Below are positions 9,077 to 17,456 of a DNA stretch of 31,551 nucleotides, piece after piece. The stretch's first letter is position 1. Each line of letters opens with the position of its first letter. The stretch spans positions 1 through 31,551 of the forward strand of contig NZ_JBIPKI010000028.1 of assembly GCF_044068515.1 (NCBI RefSeq). Reading direction: 5' to 3'. The notes beneath the pieces were generated by a model, which worked only from the letters and a program-made list of their open reading frames with translations, was not told the origin of the DNA and ran no database searches. The position numbers and the translations under genes are program-made. Source of the stretch: Desulfurivibrio sp044068515. Its GTDB lineage: Bacteria; Desulfobacterota; Desulfobulbia; Desulfobulbales; Desulfurivibrionaceae.

Positions 9077-9322
9077 TGGTACCAGTGCACCGTCAAGGGG
9101 GGCCGCGAGGGGCGCGAGCTCGACTCCGCCACCCTGGCAGCGGCCTGCGAGGAGCTGGGGGCGGGGAAAATTCTGCTCAACTGCATCGACAGGGACGGCA
9201 CCAACTCCGGTTTTGATCACGAATTAATTAAAATGGTCAAGGAGGCGGTGAGCATCCCGGTGATCGCCTCCAGCGGTGCGGGAACTCCCGAGCACTTTAG
9301 CGAGGTCTTCGCCGCCACCACC
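9077..9322 (+). pseudogene. hisF: Internal/C-terminal fragment of hisF (imidazole glycerol phosphate synthase cyclase subunit)
   Basis: Eighty-two codons without a start give WYQCTVKGGREGRELD..., LLNCIDRDGTNSGFDHELI and VSIPVIASSGAGTPEHFSEVF. These are signature segments of HisF, including the IDRDGT catalytic aspartate region and the phosphate-binding SSGAGTPEHF. The front half is missing, and the frame stops matching just before the last helix (normally ...ADAALAAGIFH), where an IS-like sequence begins. It begins 9 bases after the HU stop. It must have been captured or left by a rearrangement, since no other histidine gene is nearby. Confidence 0.85.
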
Positions 9323-9402
9323 CGTTTCTTGGTCCGGCCTTTTCTGTTTTCAACAAGTTGAAGGTACTCGTACCGTCCTGACTTCTTGACTAGTGCAAAC
9401 AT
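9312..9402 (-). pseudogene. N-terminal fragment of an IS1634-like transposase
   Basis: From ATG at 9402 the minus strand encodes MFALVKKSGRYEYLQLVENR and then KGRTKKRVVA, a typical start of IS1634-family transposases. An AGGAGA binding site lies upstream. The frame then runs into hisF DNA, so only about 30 residues remain. The junction (about 9312-9322) is where an insertion sequence met hisF and most of both was lost. Confidence 0.6.
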
Positions 9403-9770
9403 GGGGATCTCCTCTGTCGTGGACATCCCCATAAATAAGCTGCTTCGTCTGAGATCAAAAGAGTTAAAAGCAGGTGCTGTGGAACCACTTTTTTGAGTTT
9501 GACAAAAGTCTGGTGACACAAAAACAACAAGTTAACAACTTGGGTTGGGCAAAATTGGCCATCAACGGTAGAAGTATAGTTAGGGTTTTCCAGTATTGAC
9601 GACCAACCTCAGCTCAACTTTGTCCGAAGCCGTCGGGCCTGCCACTTCGAGCTGGCCGTCACTACTGAATGATGCTGACAGCGGGTAGCTCCGCGAATTA
9701 GTATAGCGGTGTCGCAGTCTGGCGGGCATAGTCTGCCAGGGACTGCACCGACATAAGATCGAGGTGACCG
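9403..9770. other. Intergenic region ahead of the large ATPase gene
   Basis: The 368 bases contain no defensible gene. The left part probably includes the outer end of the IS1634-like element. The right part should carry the promoter of the following gene; I could not pick a convincing -35/-10 pair. Confidence 0.45.
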
Positions 9771-12700
9771 ATGGCAAGCGGCCAGGGGCAATCCGAAGTT
9801 CATGACGTACAAGAAGATGCTGGACATGTGATTCGGGCGATCTCGGCGAACCAGCGTAGTCTATATGATTCCGAGCCCCGCGAGTTGATCAGCCACTACA
9901 ATCGCGAGAAAAGCGCATTGGATGGTTACCGGGGGCGGCAGGTTCTTGAGCTGCTGCAGAATGCCGACGATGCCGGGATCGATCTAAAAGATGGCTGCGC
10001 AGTCCTCCTCTCTTTGGATCGGGACCGCTTGGTAGTTGCCAATACAGGTGCTCCGTTTACTTACGATGGACTTATGTCGCTCGTTATCAGCGATTGCAGT
10101 CCGAAGCAGCTTGACCGGAACCGGTTCATCGGTTGCAAGGGCCTGGGCTTTAGAGCCGTGTTGACTTGGACCGAACGACCAATAATCGTTAGTGGCTACC
10201 TGCGGGTCTGTTTCGACCGTCCTGCTGCAACTCGTTACGTGGAATCCCTGGCCAACAAAGGGGCACAGCGCGTTGCCGAGTTCCATCGGTCAGTCGGCCG
10301 GTGGCCAGTGCCGGTCATGCGGTTCCCACTGGTTCCTGCAGAAAACGATCAAGACCTTTTAGTCGCGCGGCGCTTTCAGGAGATGGGGTTCACAACGGTT
10401 GTCGTGTTGCCGCTGCCCACTGGCGAACCGGGCGATGAGGTGCTCTCAGAGGCCCAGCAACAGCTGTCTGAACTACCCACGTCAGCGATGCTCTTCTGTC
10501 GCCATCTGGTAGACGTCAAGATCGAAGGAGTCGTGTCCAGGCACTGGACCTTACTTCGCGAGGAGCTGGATGACGAGAGTTCCCGGGTCATTGTTTCCGA
10601 TGGCGAGGCGGACCGGTACTGGAATATCCACCGGCGGTCGGCGATCGTGCCGCCTGAGGTCGCTGCCGAGACAACGGGCGGACGGCAAGAATACGAGATC
10701 GGCATCGCTGTCCCTGAGTCGCCAGATATGCCGTGCGACACGAATGCGCTCTGCGTCTTCTTCCCTACTCGCGAGCGCTTGCCGTGTCCGCTCATCCTCC
10801 ACGCGACGCTGGAGACCACCGAAGATCGAAACCGGATTGTAGACCACGCTTCTAACCGCTTTGTTTTGGCTGCTTTGGCGGAGCATCTGGCGTCGGTACT
10901 GGAAACGGAGGTGCAGGCTGACGACCCACACAGGCCGCTGCAGTTACTCTGCGGAATTGAGAATGCTGACCACGCTCTCGACAGGCTGGGTTTTGTCGAG
11001 GGCGTGAAGCAAGCGGTGCGCGCGAGACGGCTTTTTCCTCGACTCGACGGTCGCACAGCGATGGTCGATGACGTTGTTCTTCCCCCTCATGAAGTATGGG
11101 CCGACGTGGCCGATGTCAGCTGGTTTCCCGAAATGCTTGTGCTGCCTTCGAGCCAGCGAGCGGCGGACCTTGTGCGTTGGCTGGGCCTCTCGTGGTTGGA
11201 GCGGGTGTCTCTGAAGTCGCGTCTACAGAAGATGGTTGCGGACGCTAAACCTGAGCGGGTGGGCACCATCCTTGGCCAGCTCATTGACGCGAATCAGATA
11301 CGTTCCATCGGTATCAATGGCCTACTCCTGGAACGGCAGGGCTGTCCTATCGCGGAAGGGGAAGAGTGCTTCTTCATGCCAACCGAGGAGTTGCCGCCAC
11401 TGCCAGCATGGGCCGATGGCGTTAAGTTTTTGGACGCCATCTTCCAACGCGCGTTGTTGCAGGCATCCGGCCACTCATCCCTTCGTGGCCTGGCAGGCGA
11501 GCTGGAGCGCAACTCGGCCAAGGTGTCCGAGTACCGATTCGATACCGTCGCGCGTGCAGTAATTTCCCGCCTGAACTCTGACAAGGAGCTGTCCGAGGCC
11601 GACCGGGTGATGAGATGGCGAAACATGCTCGTTTGGCTGCTTCGCGCGTCCATAGGGTCAGGGCAGGTCCTGCCGCAACTCCCCATCAACGTCGTTACGG
11701 CCAAAGGGACGCTCGGGAGGGCAACATCCCTTTATCTGTCTGATCGCTACCCCCGCGGCCAGATTGTGGCTCGTCTGTACGGCCCACTCCACGAGGACGA
11801 CTTTGTCGCGAGCACTGAGGGCCTGGGGCTGTCGGAGTTTGACGAGTCAGAGGTGGAGGCGTTCCTTATCGCGCTCGGAGTCCGCGCAATGCCCAAGTCC
11901 GTGCAGCTGCCCGCCTACGGCCCGTCGAGCACGGATTACCGCGACTTCCGCGAATTTGTGGTGGATAGTCTGCCGTTCCCGATAAGTGTTCGGTCAACGC
12001 TGTGTGAGTCGCCAAGGGATCTGCGTAGCAACTTCAGCAGTTACGGGATCAGCGGCCTAATCGCGCCTGATAGGCTCCTGCGCATACTGAAAGAGGGAGA
12101 TCCTATCGCCGTCATGGCGTATCTGATGACTGAGCAACAGGCAGTCTGGGCTTCTGATTTCGCAGAGAATGCATATTTCCAGGCCACAATAGGGCGTGAA
12201 CGCGACTACCGTGACGACCATGCTGTGCCTATCCCCAACCCAGTGCTGCACTGGCTACGAGAAATCGCGTGGGTGCCGGGGAAAGACGGAAAGCGGCATC
12301 GTCCATCTGAGATCATGTTGAGCAACACCGGTCTTAGGATCCTGCCCAGCGTGTACTGCCGACACGCGATTGATCATAAAGATGAGCTGCTGGCCTCGCG
12401 CGGTGGAAAACAGGCTGTGGACGCAATCCTGTTGCGTCTTGGAGCGGTGGCTTCGCTGGAAACGATGGCGAGTGAACAGGTCTACGACCTCCTATTGTCC
12501 CTGCCCGGGCGCGACCCACGAGGTGAGTCGGTCTCCGCCATCTATCGCACGCTCCTGGAGTCGAACATAGCGGTGGAGGACGGCCCAAACCGCTCGGAGT
12601 TTCTGCGGAGCGGCAAGGTGTGGGCTAAACATCAGGGTGAGGGCCAATTCCTACCTGTAGCGGAGGTGCGGTACAACGCAAACGTCACTCTGCCAGACGA

Positions 12701-14015
12701 AGTTGTCTCGCGTATGGCTTTGCTAGACCTCCCACGGCGACGAAACGCAACGGCGGTCAGTCAGCTGCTCAACGTTAAGCCGCTGTCGTCCGGGGAAGTC
12801 GCGTTGGAGGTCGTTCATGACGTCACGGAATACGACGTCCGAAGCGAAGAGGCCAACGCCTTCCTGCGACGCTGCGTCCCGTACATATACGCACTTCGAC
12901 TCGGTAAGAAGCTCGACGATGGCTTCCGAGAACGGAATCTTTTGAAGAGGACGTCGCTATTCGTCTGCAGCCGGCTCTCGGTGCGTGTGTCGATCGAAGG
13001 CCAGGAACCTGAAACGCTGGTCCTTGATCGTACCAAGGACCACATATGCATCGAGTCGCAGCTCTACGTTGTCGGCCAGTACGATCCGGCAGGAGCAGGC
13101 TCGACGGGATTTTGGCTTTCAGTTGCAGGGCTGATCGCCGAGGCCCTGGGTACGGACGTGGCGGCAGAGGTTGGGTCGGTGCTTCGATGCCAAACAGAAC
13201 GCGAGATGAAAGAGGTTGTTGAGGTGCTCTTGGGGCACGAGGCAAGCGCGAAACTGGATGAGGCGAGAAGCCGCTTTGAAGAATGGGAGGCCCCGGAAGA
13301 AGATGAGGATCTGGTTATCACGCCCGCCGACCCTGAGGACGGTCAGGGCGATGATCAAGACAGTGATGATGAGGAAGCCGGCGACGATACGACCGGTGAA
13401 AGCGGCCCGCAAGAAGGAACCAGCGAGGAAGAAGGCGATGACGAGGGGCAGAAGGAATCCCGGTTCACAGAGACCACACCCCCGTACAGTAAGCCAAAGA
13501 AGAAGCGACGCCTAGTTATCAAGCGCAGTGGCGACGGAGGCGGTGGTGGTCATCATGGCCCTGTGGCAACGGAAGACATGACGTTCAAGATCGTGGAGGC
13601 CTTTGAACGACAGGACGGTGAAGGCCGGGCAGTAATCAATGTAAGCCATATCCGTGGCAGCGATGGGTTCGGCTGTGACCTGATCAGCGTGGCCTCGGAG
13701 GCAGTGAAGGAGAAGGCCCTTGCGGCCGGCAAGATCGCCGAGTCCGAGGTGGTGAGGTTCATCGAAGTCAAAGGACGCAGTTTGCGCACGGGCGACGTGG
13801 AACTCACGGACAATGAGTACGAGGCCGCTGAAAGACTGAAGGGGCGGTACTTTCTCTACCGCGTCTTCGTGGATCCGAGCGATTCGTCCGTCTACGAGGT
13901 CGCGGTGCTGCGGGATCCGGTTCACTCTTCGGCTAGGCGAACGGTGACGCGGTTCGATTTGAGCAAGGGATCTGAGGCGGTGTGGTACGCGCTCGAAGAG
14001 GTTACCGAGGAATGA
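9771..14015 (+). CDS. Sacsin-like GHKL ATPase with C-terminal DUF3883 (candidate defence protein)
   Basis: The 1414-residue protein has a Bergerat (GHKL/HSP90-type) ATPase at its N-terminus. The N box is LELLQNADDAG (59-69), the G1 box is VVANTGAPFTYDGL (88-101) and the G2 box is IGCKGLGFRAV (120-130), as in the sacsin N-terminal family. A long middle without recognised motifs is followed by a very acidic hinge (about 1190-1245, runs of D/E/G) and a basic patch (KPKKKRR). It ends in a DUF3883/NO VEIN-type domain (RFIEVKGRSLRTGDVELTDNEYEAAERL). The E-x-K in that last motif resembles a nuclease-like core. GAGGTG lies before the ATG. Proteins with this pairing are frequent in bacterial defence islands, so antiphage activity is plausible but inferred. 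It lies alone, just before the cassette array. Confidence 0.85.
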   Translation: MASGQGQSEVHDVQEDAGHVIRAISANQRSLYDSEPRELISHYNREKSALDGYRGRQVLELLQNADDAGIDLKDGCAVLLSLDRDRLVVANTGAPFTYDGLMSLVISDCSPKQLDRNRFIGCKGLGFRAVLTWTERPIIVSGYLRVCFDRPAATRYVESLANKGAQRVAEFHRSVGRWPVPVMRFPLVPAENDQDLLVARRFQEMGFTTVVVLPLPTGEPGDEVLSEAQQQLSELPTSAMLFCRHLVDVKIEGVVSRHWTLLREELDDESSRVIVSDGEADRYWNIHRRSAIVPPEVAAETTGGRQEYEIGIAVPESPDMPCDTNALCVFFPTRERLPCPLILHATLETTEDRNRIVDHASNRFVLAALAEHLASVLETEVQADDPHRPLQLLCGIENADHALDRLGFVEGVKQAVRARRLFPRLDGRTAMVDDVVLPPHEVWADVADVSWFPEMLVLPSSQRAADLVRWLGLSWLERVSLKSRLQKMVADAKPERVGTILGQLIDANQIRSIGINGLLLERQGCPIAEGEECFFMPTEELPPLPAWADGVKFLDAIFQRALLQASGHSSLRGLAGELERNSAKVSEYRFDTVARAVISRLNSDKELSEADRVMRWRNMLVWLLRASIGSGQVLPQLPINVVTAKGTLGRATSLYLSDRYPRGQIVARLYGPLHEDDFVASTEGLGLSEFDESEVEAFLIALGVRAMPKSVQLPAYGPSSTDYRDFREFVVDSLPFPISVRSTLCESPRDLRSNFSSYGISGLIAPDRLLRILKEGDPIAVMAYLMTEQQAVWASDFAENAYFQATIGRERDYRDDHAVPIPNPVLHWLREIAWVPGKDGKRHRPSEIMLSNTGLRILPSVYCRHAIDHKDELLASRGGKQAVDAILLRLGAVASLETMASEQVYDLLLSLPGRDPRGESVSAIYRTLLESNIAVEDGPNRSEFLRSGKVWAKHQGEGQFLPVAEVRYNANVTLPDEVVSRMALLDLPRRRNATAVSQLLNVKPLSSGEVALEVVHDVTEYDVRSEEANAFLRRCVPYIYALRLGKKLDDGFRERNLLKRTSLFVCSRLSVRVSIEGQEPETLVLDRTKDHICIESQLYVVGQYDPAGAGSTGFWLSVAGLIAEALGTDVAAEVGSVLRCQTEREMKEVVEVLLGHEASAKLDEARSRFEEWEAPEEDEDLVITPADPEDGQGDDQDSDDEEAGDDTTGESGPQEGTSEEEGDDEGQKESRFTETTPPYSKPKKKRRLVIKRSGDGGGGGHHGPVATEDMTFKIVEAFERQDGEGRAVINVSHIRGSDGFGCDLISVASEAVKEKALAAGKIAESEVVRFIEVKGRSLRTGDVELTDNEYEAAERLKGRYFLYRVFVDPSDSSVYEVAVLRDPVHSSARRTVTRFDLSKGSEAVWYALEEVTEE

Positions 14016-14030
14016 GTCCTCATTGCAGTG

Positions 14031-14378
14031 CCGGGTGGGGGTGGCTGGCTAATCAAATGGGGACAACAGAGCGTTCAGTACGCCGTCACCTGGGCAATCT
14101 CAAAGCAGCCGGTTTACATCACCTCTGAACCCCTTCACGACGGCACCGGCCACCAAGGTCTCAATCCCTATCGTATCATCTTGGACGATCAGGACTACGG
14201 GATCGACGCCCCGGAATCCGGCCAGCCTTTCGGTAGGGCCTCCACGGGTCACGTCAAGAAGGTTATCGGGGGTGCCGGGTTTCAAGTAGAAATAACAGAG
14301 ATAGACCGAGACCGTTATGGTAGGATCGTCGGCATGGTCATCGTCAACTGCTTGAACCTCAACCGCGATCTGGTCAAA
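14031..14378 (+). pseudogene. Chimeric remnant: winged-helix gene tail joined to a thermonuclease middle
   Basis: The first half is nearly identical to the 3' part of the winged-helix gene at 22337-22693 (VRRHLSNLKAAGYITSEPL equivalent, with changes). At about 14190 it switches in frame to the middle of the thermonuclease genes (YGIDAPESGQPFGRAS...ITEIDRDRYGRIVGMVIVN). The two intervening genes and the nuclease signal peptide are absent. After NRDLV the homology stops, and unrelated sequence leads into the next cassette. An open frame survives across the join but ends by running into cassette DNA, so I regard it as a deletion scar, not a functional gene. Confidence 0.85.
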
Positions 14379-14427
14379 AACCCCGTCAAATATGGGATAT
14401 GGGTTTGTTGGCCGGAGAGAGAGGAAT

Positions 14428-15015
14428 ATGTCACTGGACGCATTCAGTCGATGGGCAAACCGCTTCCGGCGTGATGCCGTGAAAGACGACATGAAGCTGC
14501 TGCGAAAGCATCTTCAGCGGGTTGGGCTGCCAGACGAACCGGAGAAACTCATCGACGGAACGATCATGTACATGAGCGGATGTTGCGCCTATCTCAACAT
14601 TGACGGACGCTCCATCGACGATTTTCTCGCCATGCAACAGTATAGGCCCGACGTAGATGCCGATGCTGACTATTTCTTCACTTTCAACCTGTTCGGCAAA
14701 ACATTCGGCAGGATTATCATGTCCCTGTATCCCCATTACGTTGATTTAGCCGATTTGTACGGCCACCCGTGGAACGATTTCAAAATGTGTGGATATTCCG
14801 ATTTCCGCGTCGCTCGCATCGATGACGACGACATGTCCGCAGACGAATGCGATGAGATCGAAAAGGTCGTTGCAGGTGACATTCTATTCGACTACACCGA
14901 GGATGAGATTGATATTCACGTAGACAATTACTCGATCGAAGGCATCTTGATTTGCTATGTTCAAGACGTAATGCGCGAAGACATGGAAATGGAATATTCG
15001 CCGGACAGTGAATAA
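14428..15015 (+). CDS. Unknown acidic protein, first cassette gene
   Basis: The 195-residue protein matches no family I know. Its N-terminus is mixed-charge helical (MSLDAFSRWANRFRRDAVKDD). The C-terminal third is very acidic (RIDDDDMSADECDEIEK, DYTEDEIDIHVDNYS, MEMEYSPDSE). There is no signal peptide or membrane segment. The ATG at 14428 follows GGAGAGAGAGGA and lies 20 bases inside a cassette that starts GTTGGCC at 14407. The matching R'' box GGCCAAC is at 15255. The next cassette encodes a uracil-DNA-glycosylase-like protein. An acidic, DNA-mimic-like role is conceivable but speculative. Confidence 0.8.
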   Translation: MSLDAFSRWANRFRRDAVKDDMKLLRKHLQRVGLPDEPEKLIDGTIMYMSGCCAYLNIDGRSIDDFLAMQQYRPDVDADADYFFTFNLFGKTFGRIIMSLYPHYVDLADLYGHPWNDFKMCGYSDFRVARIDDDDMSADECDEIEKVVAGDILFDYTEDEIDIHVDNYSIEGILICYVQDVMREDMEMEYSPDSE

Positions 15016-15041
15016 CGTATTTTGCACCAGGGAGAACCGAT

Positions 15042-15170
15042 ATGTATCGCGAATAGGTGTCTTTCCGCTGTCCGTGTGCTCCGCCGGACTCGAAGTCGAT
15101 TATCTGTCTGAGATGTGGGTTTAATTTCTTTGTCAGAAACTGGGATATGTACCTGAGATACCGGACAGCC
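15042..15170 (+). pseudogene. Possible broken small zinc-ribbon gene
   Basis: Reading from ATG 15042, the frame gives MYRE, a stop, then VSFRCPCAPPDSKSIICLRCGF and NFFVRNWDMYLRY before another stop. The C-x-C...C-x-x-C spacing is ribbon-like. A shifted frame continues with EIPDSLTDVAADPRIKKRWI. GGGAGAACC lies upstream of the ATG. This could be a decayed second gene in the cassette, or chance. Confidence 0.3.
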
Positions 15171-15254
15171 TGACCGATGTCGCTGCCGATCCTCGAATCA
15201 AGAAGCGTTGGATATTGAAGCGATTCAAGAGGCAACCGCAGAGGACAATGAGGC

Positions 15255-15318
15255 GGCCAACAAAGCGTCGCACCCTATCGCCGTTAGTCGCGGCGAAGGG
15301 AGAACGCTGACGTTAGGA
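15255..15318 (+). repeat. attC recombination site (integron cassette boundary)
   Basis: R'' is GGCCAAC (15255-15261) and R' is GTTAGGA (15312-15318). Between them the left arm (AACAAAGCGTCGCACCCTAT then CGCCG) can pair imperfectly with the right arm (CGGCGAAGGG, GAACGCTGACGTT). The unpaired bases are the kind seen in attC hairpins. R'' is the exact reverse complement of the cassette's first bases GTTGGCC at 14407-14413, as expected for the cassette 14408-15312. Confidence 0.8.
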
Positions 15319-15331
15319 GGGTAAGGAAGAG

Positions 15332-16000
15332 ATGAAGAAGGGCAGCGAGTACGCTCAATTGGTTTCAGCCCGAAAGGCTTGCCATAGGTGTAAGGGGCTG
15401 ACGAACCCGGCCGATATTAAGGGTGGGCGCTTCGATGTGGAACACGTTGGAGCCTGGTCGATATGGCAAGGTAATCTGGACGCAACTCTGATGGTTGTCG
15501 GCCAGGACTGGGGCGATACTGTTTACTTCATTCGGCGGCGAGGTCAGGAAGGCCCTCGCAATCCGACGAACCTAGCGCTCGTGGAACTCGTTGACATCGC
15601 CGGTGCCTCGATCGGAGAACCGGGGTCCTCTTTAGGTCGCAACGTCGCGTTCTTCACCAACGCCATCCTCTGCCTTAAGAAAGGTGGCCTTCAGGGCAAG
15701 GTCCAGAAGGAGTGGTTCGCCGAATGCGCGTCGTTTCTGCGTCGGCAGATCGAGATCGTTCACCCTCTCGTGGTGGTTGGGTTGGGTCAACGCGCGTACC
15801 AGACAATCCTGCAAAGCTTCGGTCTAACAGCTGGGACCTTCCGAACCGAGGTGGAAGAGCCTCAGGGCAGGCTGCTGCCGAACGGCACTCAGGCCTTTGC
15901 CGTGTACCACTGTGGTGCAAGAATCCGGAACACGCACCGGCCCATGGACCAACAGCAGCAGGACTGGCGGCGCATCCGTCCATTCCTCCAGCGGGGCTGA
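15332..16000 (+). CDS. Uracil-DNA glycosylase superfamily protein
   Basis: The 222-residue protein begins with a cysteine pair (CHRC, 17-20). It then shows the UDG-fold motif 1 equivalent VVGQDWGD (55-62), FFTNAILCLKKGG (107-119) and a VVVGLGQRAY strand-helix (147-156). The C-terminal block is YHCGARIRNTHRPMDQQQQDW (motif 2-like, H-R-P). These fit the uracil-DNA glycosylase-like family, which excises uracil or acts on related substrates; the precise substrate is unknown. GGAGGGTAAGGAAGAG precedes the ATG, only 19 bases after the cassette start at 15313. This is a single-gene cassette. DNA-repair or antiphage base-excision roles are both possible. Confidence 0.82.
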   Translation: MKKGSEYAQLVSARKACHRCKGLTNPADIKGGRFDVEHVGAWSIWQGNLDATLMVVGQDWGDTVYFIRRRGQEGPRNPTNLALVELVDIAGASIGEPGSSLGRNVAFFTNAILCLKKGGLQGKVQKEWFAECASFLRRQIEIVHPLVVVGLGQRAYQTILQSFGLTAGTFRTEVEEPQGRLLPNGTQAFAVYHCGARIRNTHRPMDQQQQDWRRIRPFLQRG

Positions 16001-16003
16001 CGC

Positions 16004-16048
16004 GTGCCAGAAGATCAGAGCGTGGATGCGAGGCCCTTTCGGTTAGGC
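16004..16048 (+). repeat. Weak candidate attC end
   Basis: GTTAGGC (16042-16048) fits the R' consensus GTTRRRY and follows GGCCCTTTCG downstream of the glycosylase gene. The expected R'' (TCCTAAC) is not present; only a degenerate GCTGAC lies near 15997-16002. It may be an eroded site. Confidence 0.3.
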
Positions 16049-16119
16049 TTAAAAGTCGAGAGATACGTGATTTTTGGGCCGGGAGGTTTGGCCGATGAAG
16101 GTAAAAGGGGAAAAATAAA

Positions 16120-16365
16120 ATGGACCGGGAAATTGATGAAACGCTGAAACACGCCATCAAAAAGCTTAATGCCGGGTGGGCTCTTTATGAGGATGGGAAA
16201 TTAACGCTTGATAATTTGGTGGAACAATTGGTTGATTTTACAGCAACTACTTGCGAAACGTTGAGGAAAATCCATCAACGAAAGCACAAAAGGAACAATA
16301 TCTTACCTTTTCCCAAAAACACCCATGAAAGTAAAAAAAATAGGGACACTCCCCCGAAAAAATAG
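16120..16365 (+). CDS. Small hypothetical protein
   Basis: The 81-residue protein has a helical N-terminal two-thirds (IDETLKHAIKKLNAGWALYEDGKLTLDNLVEQLVDF) and a basic, asparagine-rich tail. AAGGGGAAAAAT lies upstream of the ATG. The last codons and the TAG stop fall inside a duplicated 22-bp repeat (AAAATAGGGACACTCCCC units), so the original C-terminus may have been altered. Base composition is more AT-rich than its neighbours. No family recognised. Confidence 0.55.
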   Translation: MDREIDETLKHAIKKLNAGWALYEDGKLTLDNLVEQLVDFTATTCETLRKIHQRKHKRNNILPFPKNTHESKKNRDTPPKK

Positions 16366-16376
16366 GGACACTCCCC
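16339..16376. repeat. Tandem TAGGGACACTCCCC repeat
   Basis: TAGGGACACTCCCC occurs at 16341-16354 and 16363-16376, period 22, each preceded by a run of A. GGGA/TCCC makes each unit a small palindrome. Units of this type often flank REP-type (Y1) transposase genes; none is present here. Confidence 0.7.
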
Positions 16377-16465
16377 AGTTCAATCAAAACCCGGTCGTCT
16401 TTCGCTGGCCAAACTTTGATCAACTCGCCTCAAATTTGTAAGCTTTTTAGGAAAACGGTCTACTA
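16377..16465. other. Short spacer, nothing identified
   Basis: These 89 bases connect the repeat to the truncated molybdenum-carrier homologue. They hold no gene and no clear attC. Confidence 0.4.
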
Positions 16466-16666
16466 GCCACCTAGCACAACAAGCCTTTCCTGCACCTGGA
16501 TTTCAAGGCCAACTCCATGCTCTATTGCGCCAGGCTGCTTGCCTCCTGGGTGAAAGACAGCGGAATCAAAGTTCTGAATGTGGCTGGCTCCAGGGCAAGC
16601 AAAGACCCCGAGATTTATGGTGCCACGGTTAAGCTGCTGGAATCGGTTTTGGGGAAAGTGAAATGA
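16466..16666 (+). pseudogene. C-terminal fragment of the SLOG-type 'molybdenum carrier' gene (copy B)
   Basis: The frame matches the last 66 codons of the intact homologue at 23548-24015 (NKPFLHLDFKANSM, VLNVAGSRASKDPEIYGATV, LLESVLGK). The third codon is TAG where the intact copy has AAG, and everything upstream is missing. Its TGA overlaps the ATG of the thermonuclease gene (ATGA), exactly as in the intact module, so the operon joint has been kept while the gene was lost. Confidence 0.88.
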
Positions 16667-17376
16667 TCTCTGCCAGGCCCGCCAGGGTCCTTGCCCTTTT
16701 GCTGGCCACATGGTTGGCCCTGGTCGCTTCGGCACAGGCCGACACATGGCAGGCGCGGGTGACAAATATCTCTGATGGAGATACCATCACGGTCATTACC
16801 CCTGCCGGCCAGCAGGAACGGATTAGGTTCTACGGGATCGACGCCCCGGAATCCGGCCAGCCTTTCGGAAGGGCCTCAACGGATCACGTCAAGAAGGTTA
16901 TCGGAGATGCCGGGTTTCAAGTAGAAATAGCAGAGATAGACCGGGATCGTTATGGTAGGATTGTCGGCATGGTCATCGTCAACGGCTTGAACCTCAACCG
17001 CGATCTGGTCAGAGTTGGCCTTGCCTGGGTTTATCCGCAGTATTGCAAACGGCCAGAGTGCCGGGAGTGGCGGGAACTGGAACAGGAAGCCAAGGCCAAC
17101 AAGCTGGGGCTGTGGCGTGAACCAGGGGCCGTGCCACCTTGGGAGTGGCGGCGGGGGCAGCGCGATAGACAGCCGAATCAACCAGCCGCTTCCAACCAGG
17201 TCAAAGGTGGTGATTGCCTGATCAAAGGCAATATCAATCGGCAGGGCGACAAGATTTACCATGTCCCCGGTGGCCGGTATTATGAGCAGACCAAGATCGA
17301 CGAAAGCAGGGGGCAGCGCTGGTTTTGCTCCGAGGAAGAAGCCGGAGCAGTTGGGTGGCGTCGTTCAAGGGAGTAG
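16663..17376 (+). CDS. Secreted thermonuclease (SNase family) with C-terminal accessory domain, copy B
   Basis: The 237-residue protein has a clear signal peptide (about 1-26, hydrophobic LALLLATWLALVASAQA then D). The staphylococcal-nuclease OB fold follows: VTNISDGDTITV, IRFYGIDAPESGQPFGRAS with the catalytic Arg/Asp/Glu set, and IDRDRYGRIVG with the second arginine. Residues 150-170 keep WRELEQEAKANKLGLW. The C-terminal domain contains CLIKGNINRQGDKIYHVPG and WFCSEEEAGAVGWRRS, seen in secreted bacterial nucleases. It should cleave DNA or RNA in the periplasm or outside. The paralogue at 24012 lacks this last domain. Start fixed by the ATGA overlap with the fragment upstream. Confidence 0.92.
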   Translation: MISARPARVLALLLATWLALVASAQADTWQARVTNISDGDTITVITPAGQQERIRFYGIDAPESGQPFGRASTDHVKKVIGDAGFQVEIAEIDRDRYGRIVGMVIVNGLNLNRDLVRVGLAWVYPQYCKRPECREWRELEQEAKANKLGLWREPGAVPPWEWRRGQRDRQPNQPAASNQVKGGDCLIKGNINRQGDKIYHVPGGRYYEQTKIDESRGQRWFCSEEEAGAVGWRRSRE

Positions 17377-17387
17377 GGAAAAGATAA

Positions 17388-17448
17388 TGTGAACTGTATA
17401 TCCAGCTTTCGGTGGTGATATACAGATCTGTGGAGTTGGTTGTTCGGC
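17388..17448 (+). repeat. Probable attC site before the nuclease cassette
   Basis: GTGAAC, then TGTATATC (17395-17402) and its complement GATATACA (17417-17424), then GTTCGGC (17442-17448). The last is the R' core and exactly complements the R'' half-site GCCGA at 18401-18405 that ends the following cassette. The left and right arms differ in length, so the site is atypical. Confidence 0.55.
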
Positions 17449-17456
17449 AATACAAT

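Noticed and set aside
14392..14428. Earlier start for the acidic protein
   Set aside because: It would begin upstream of the cassette boundary at 14408, in DNA left from the chimeric remnant, and has no ribosome site.
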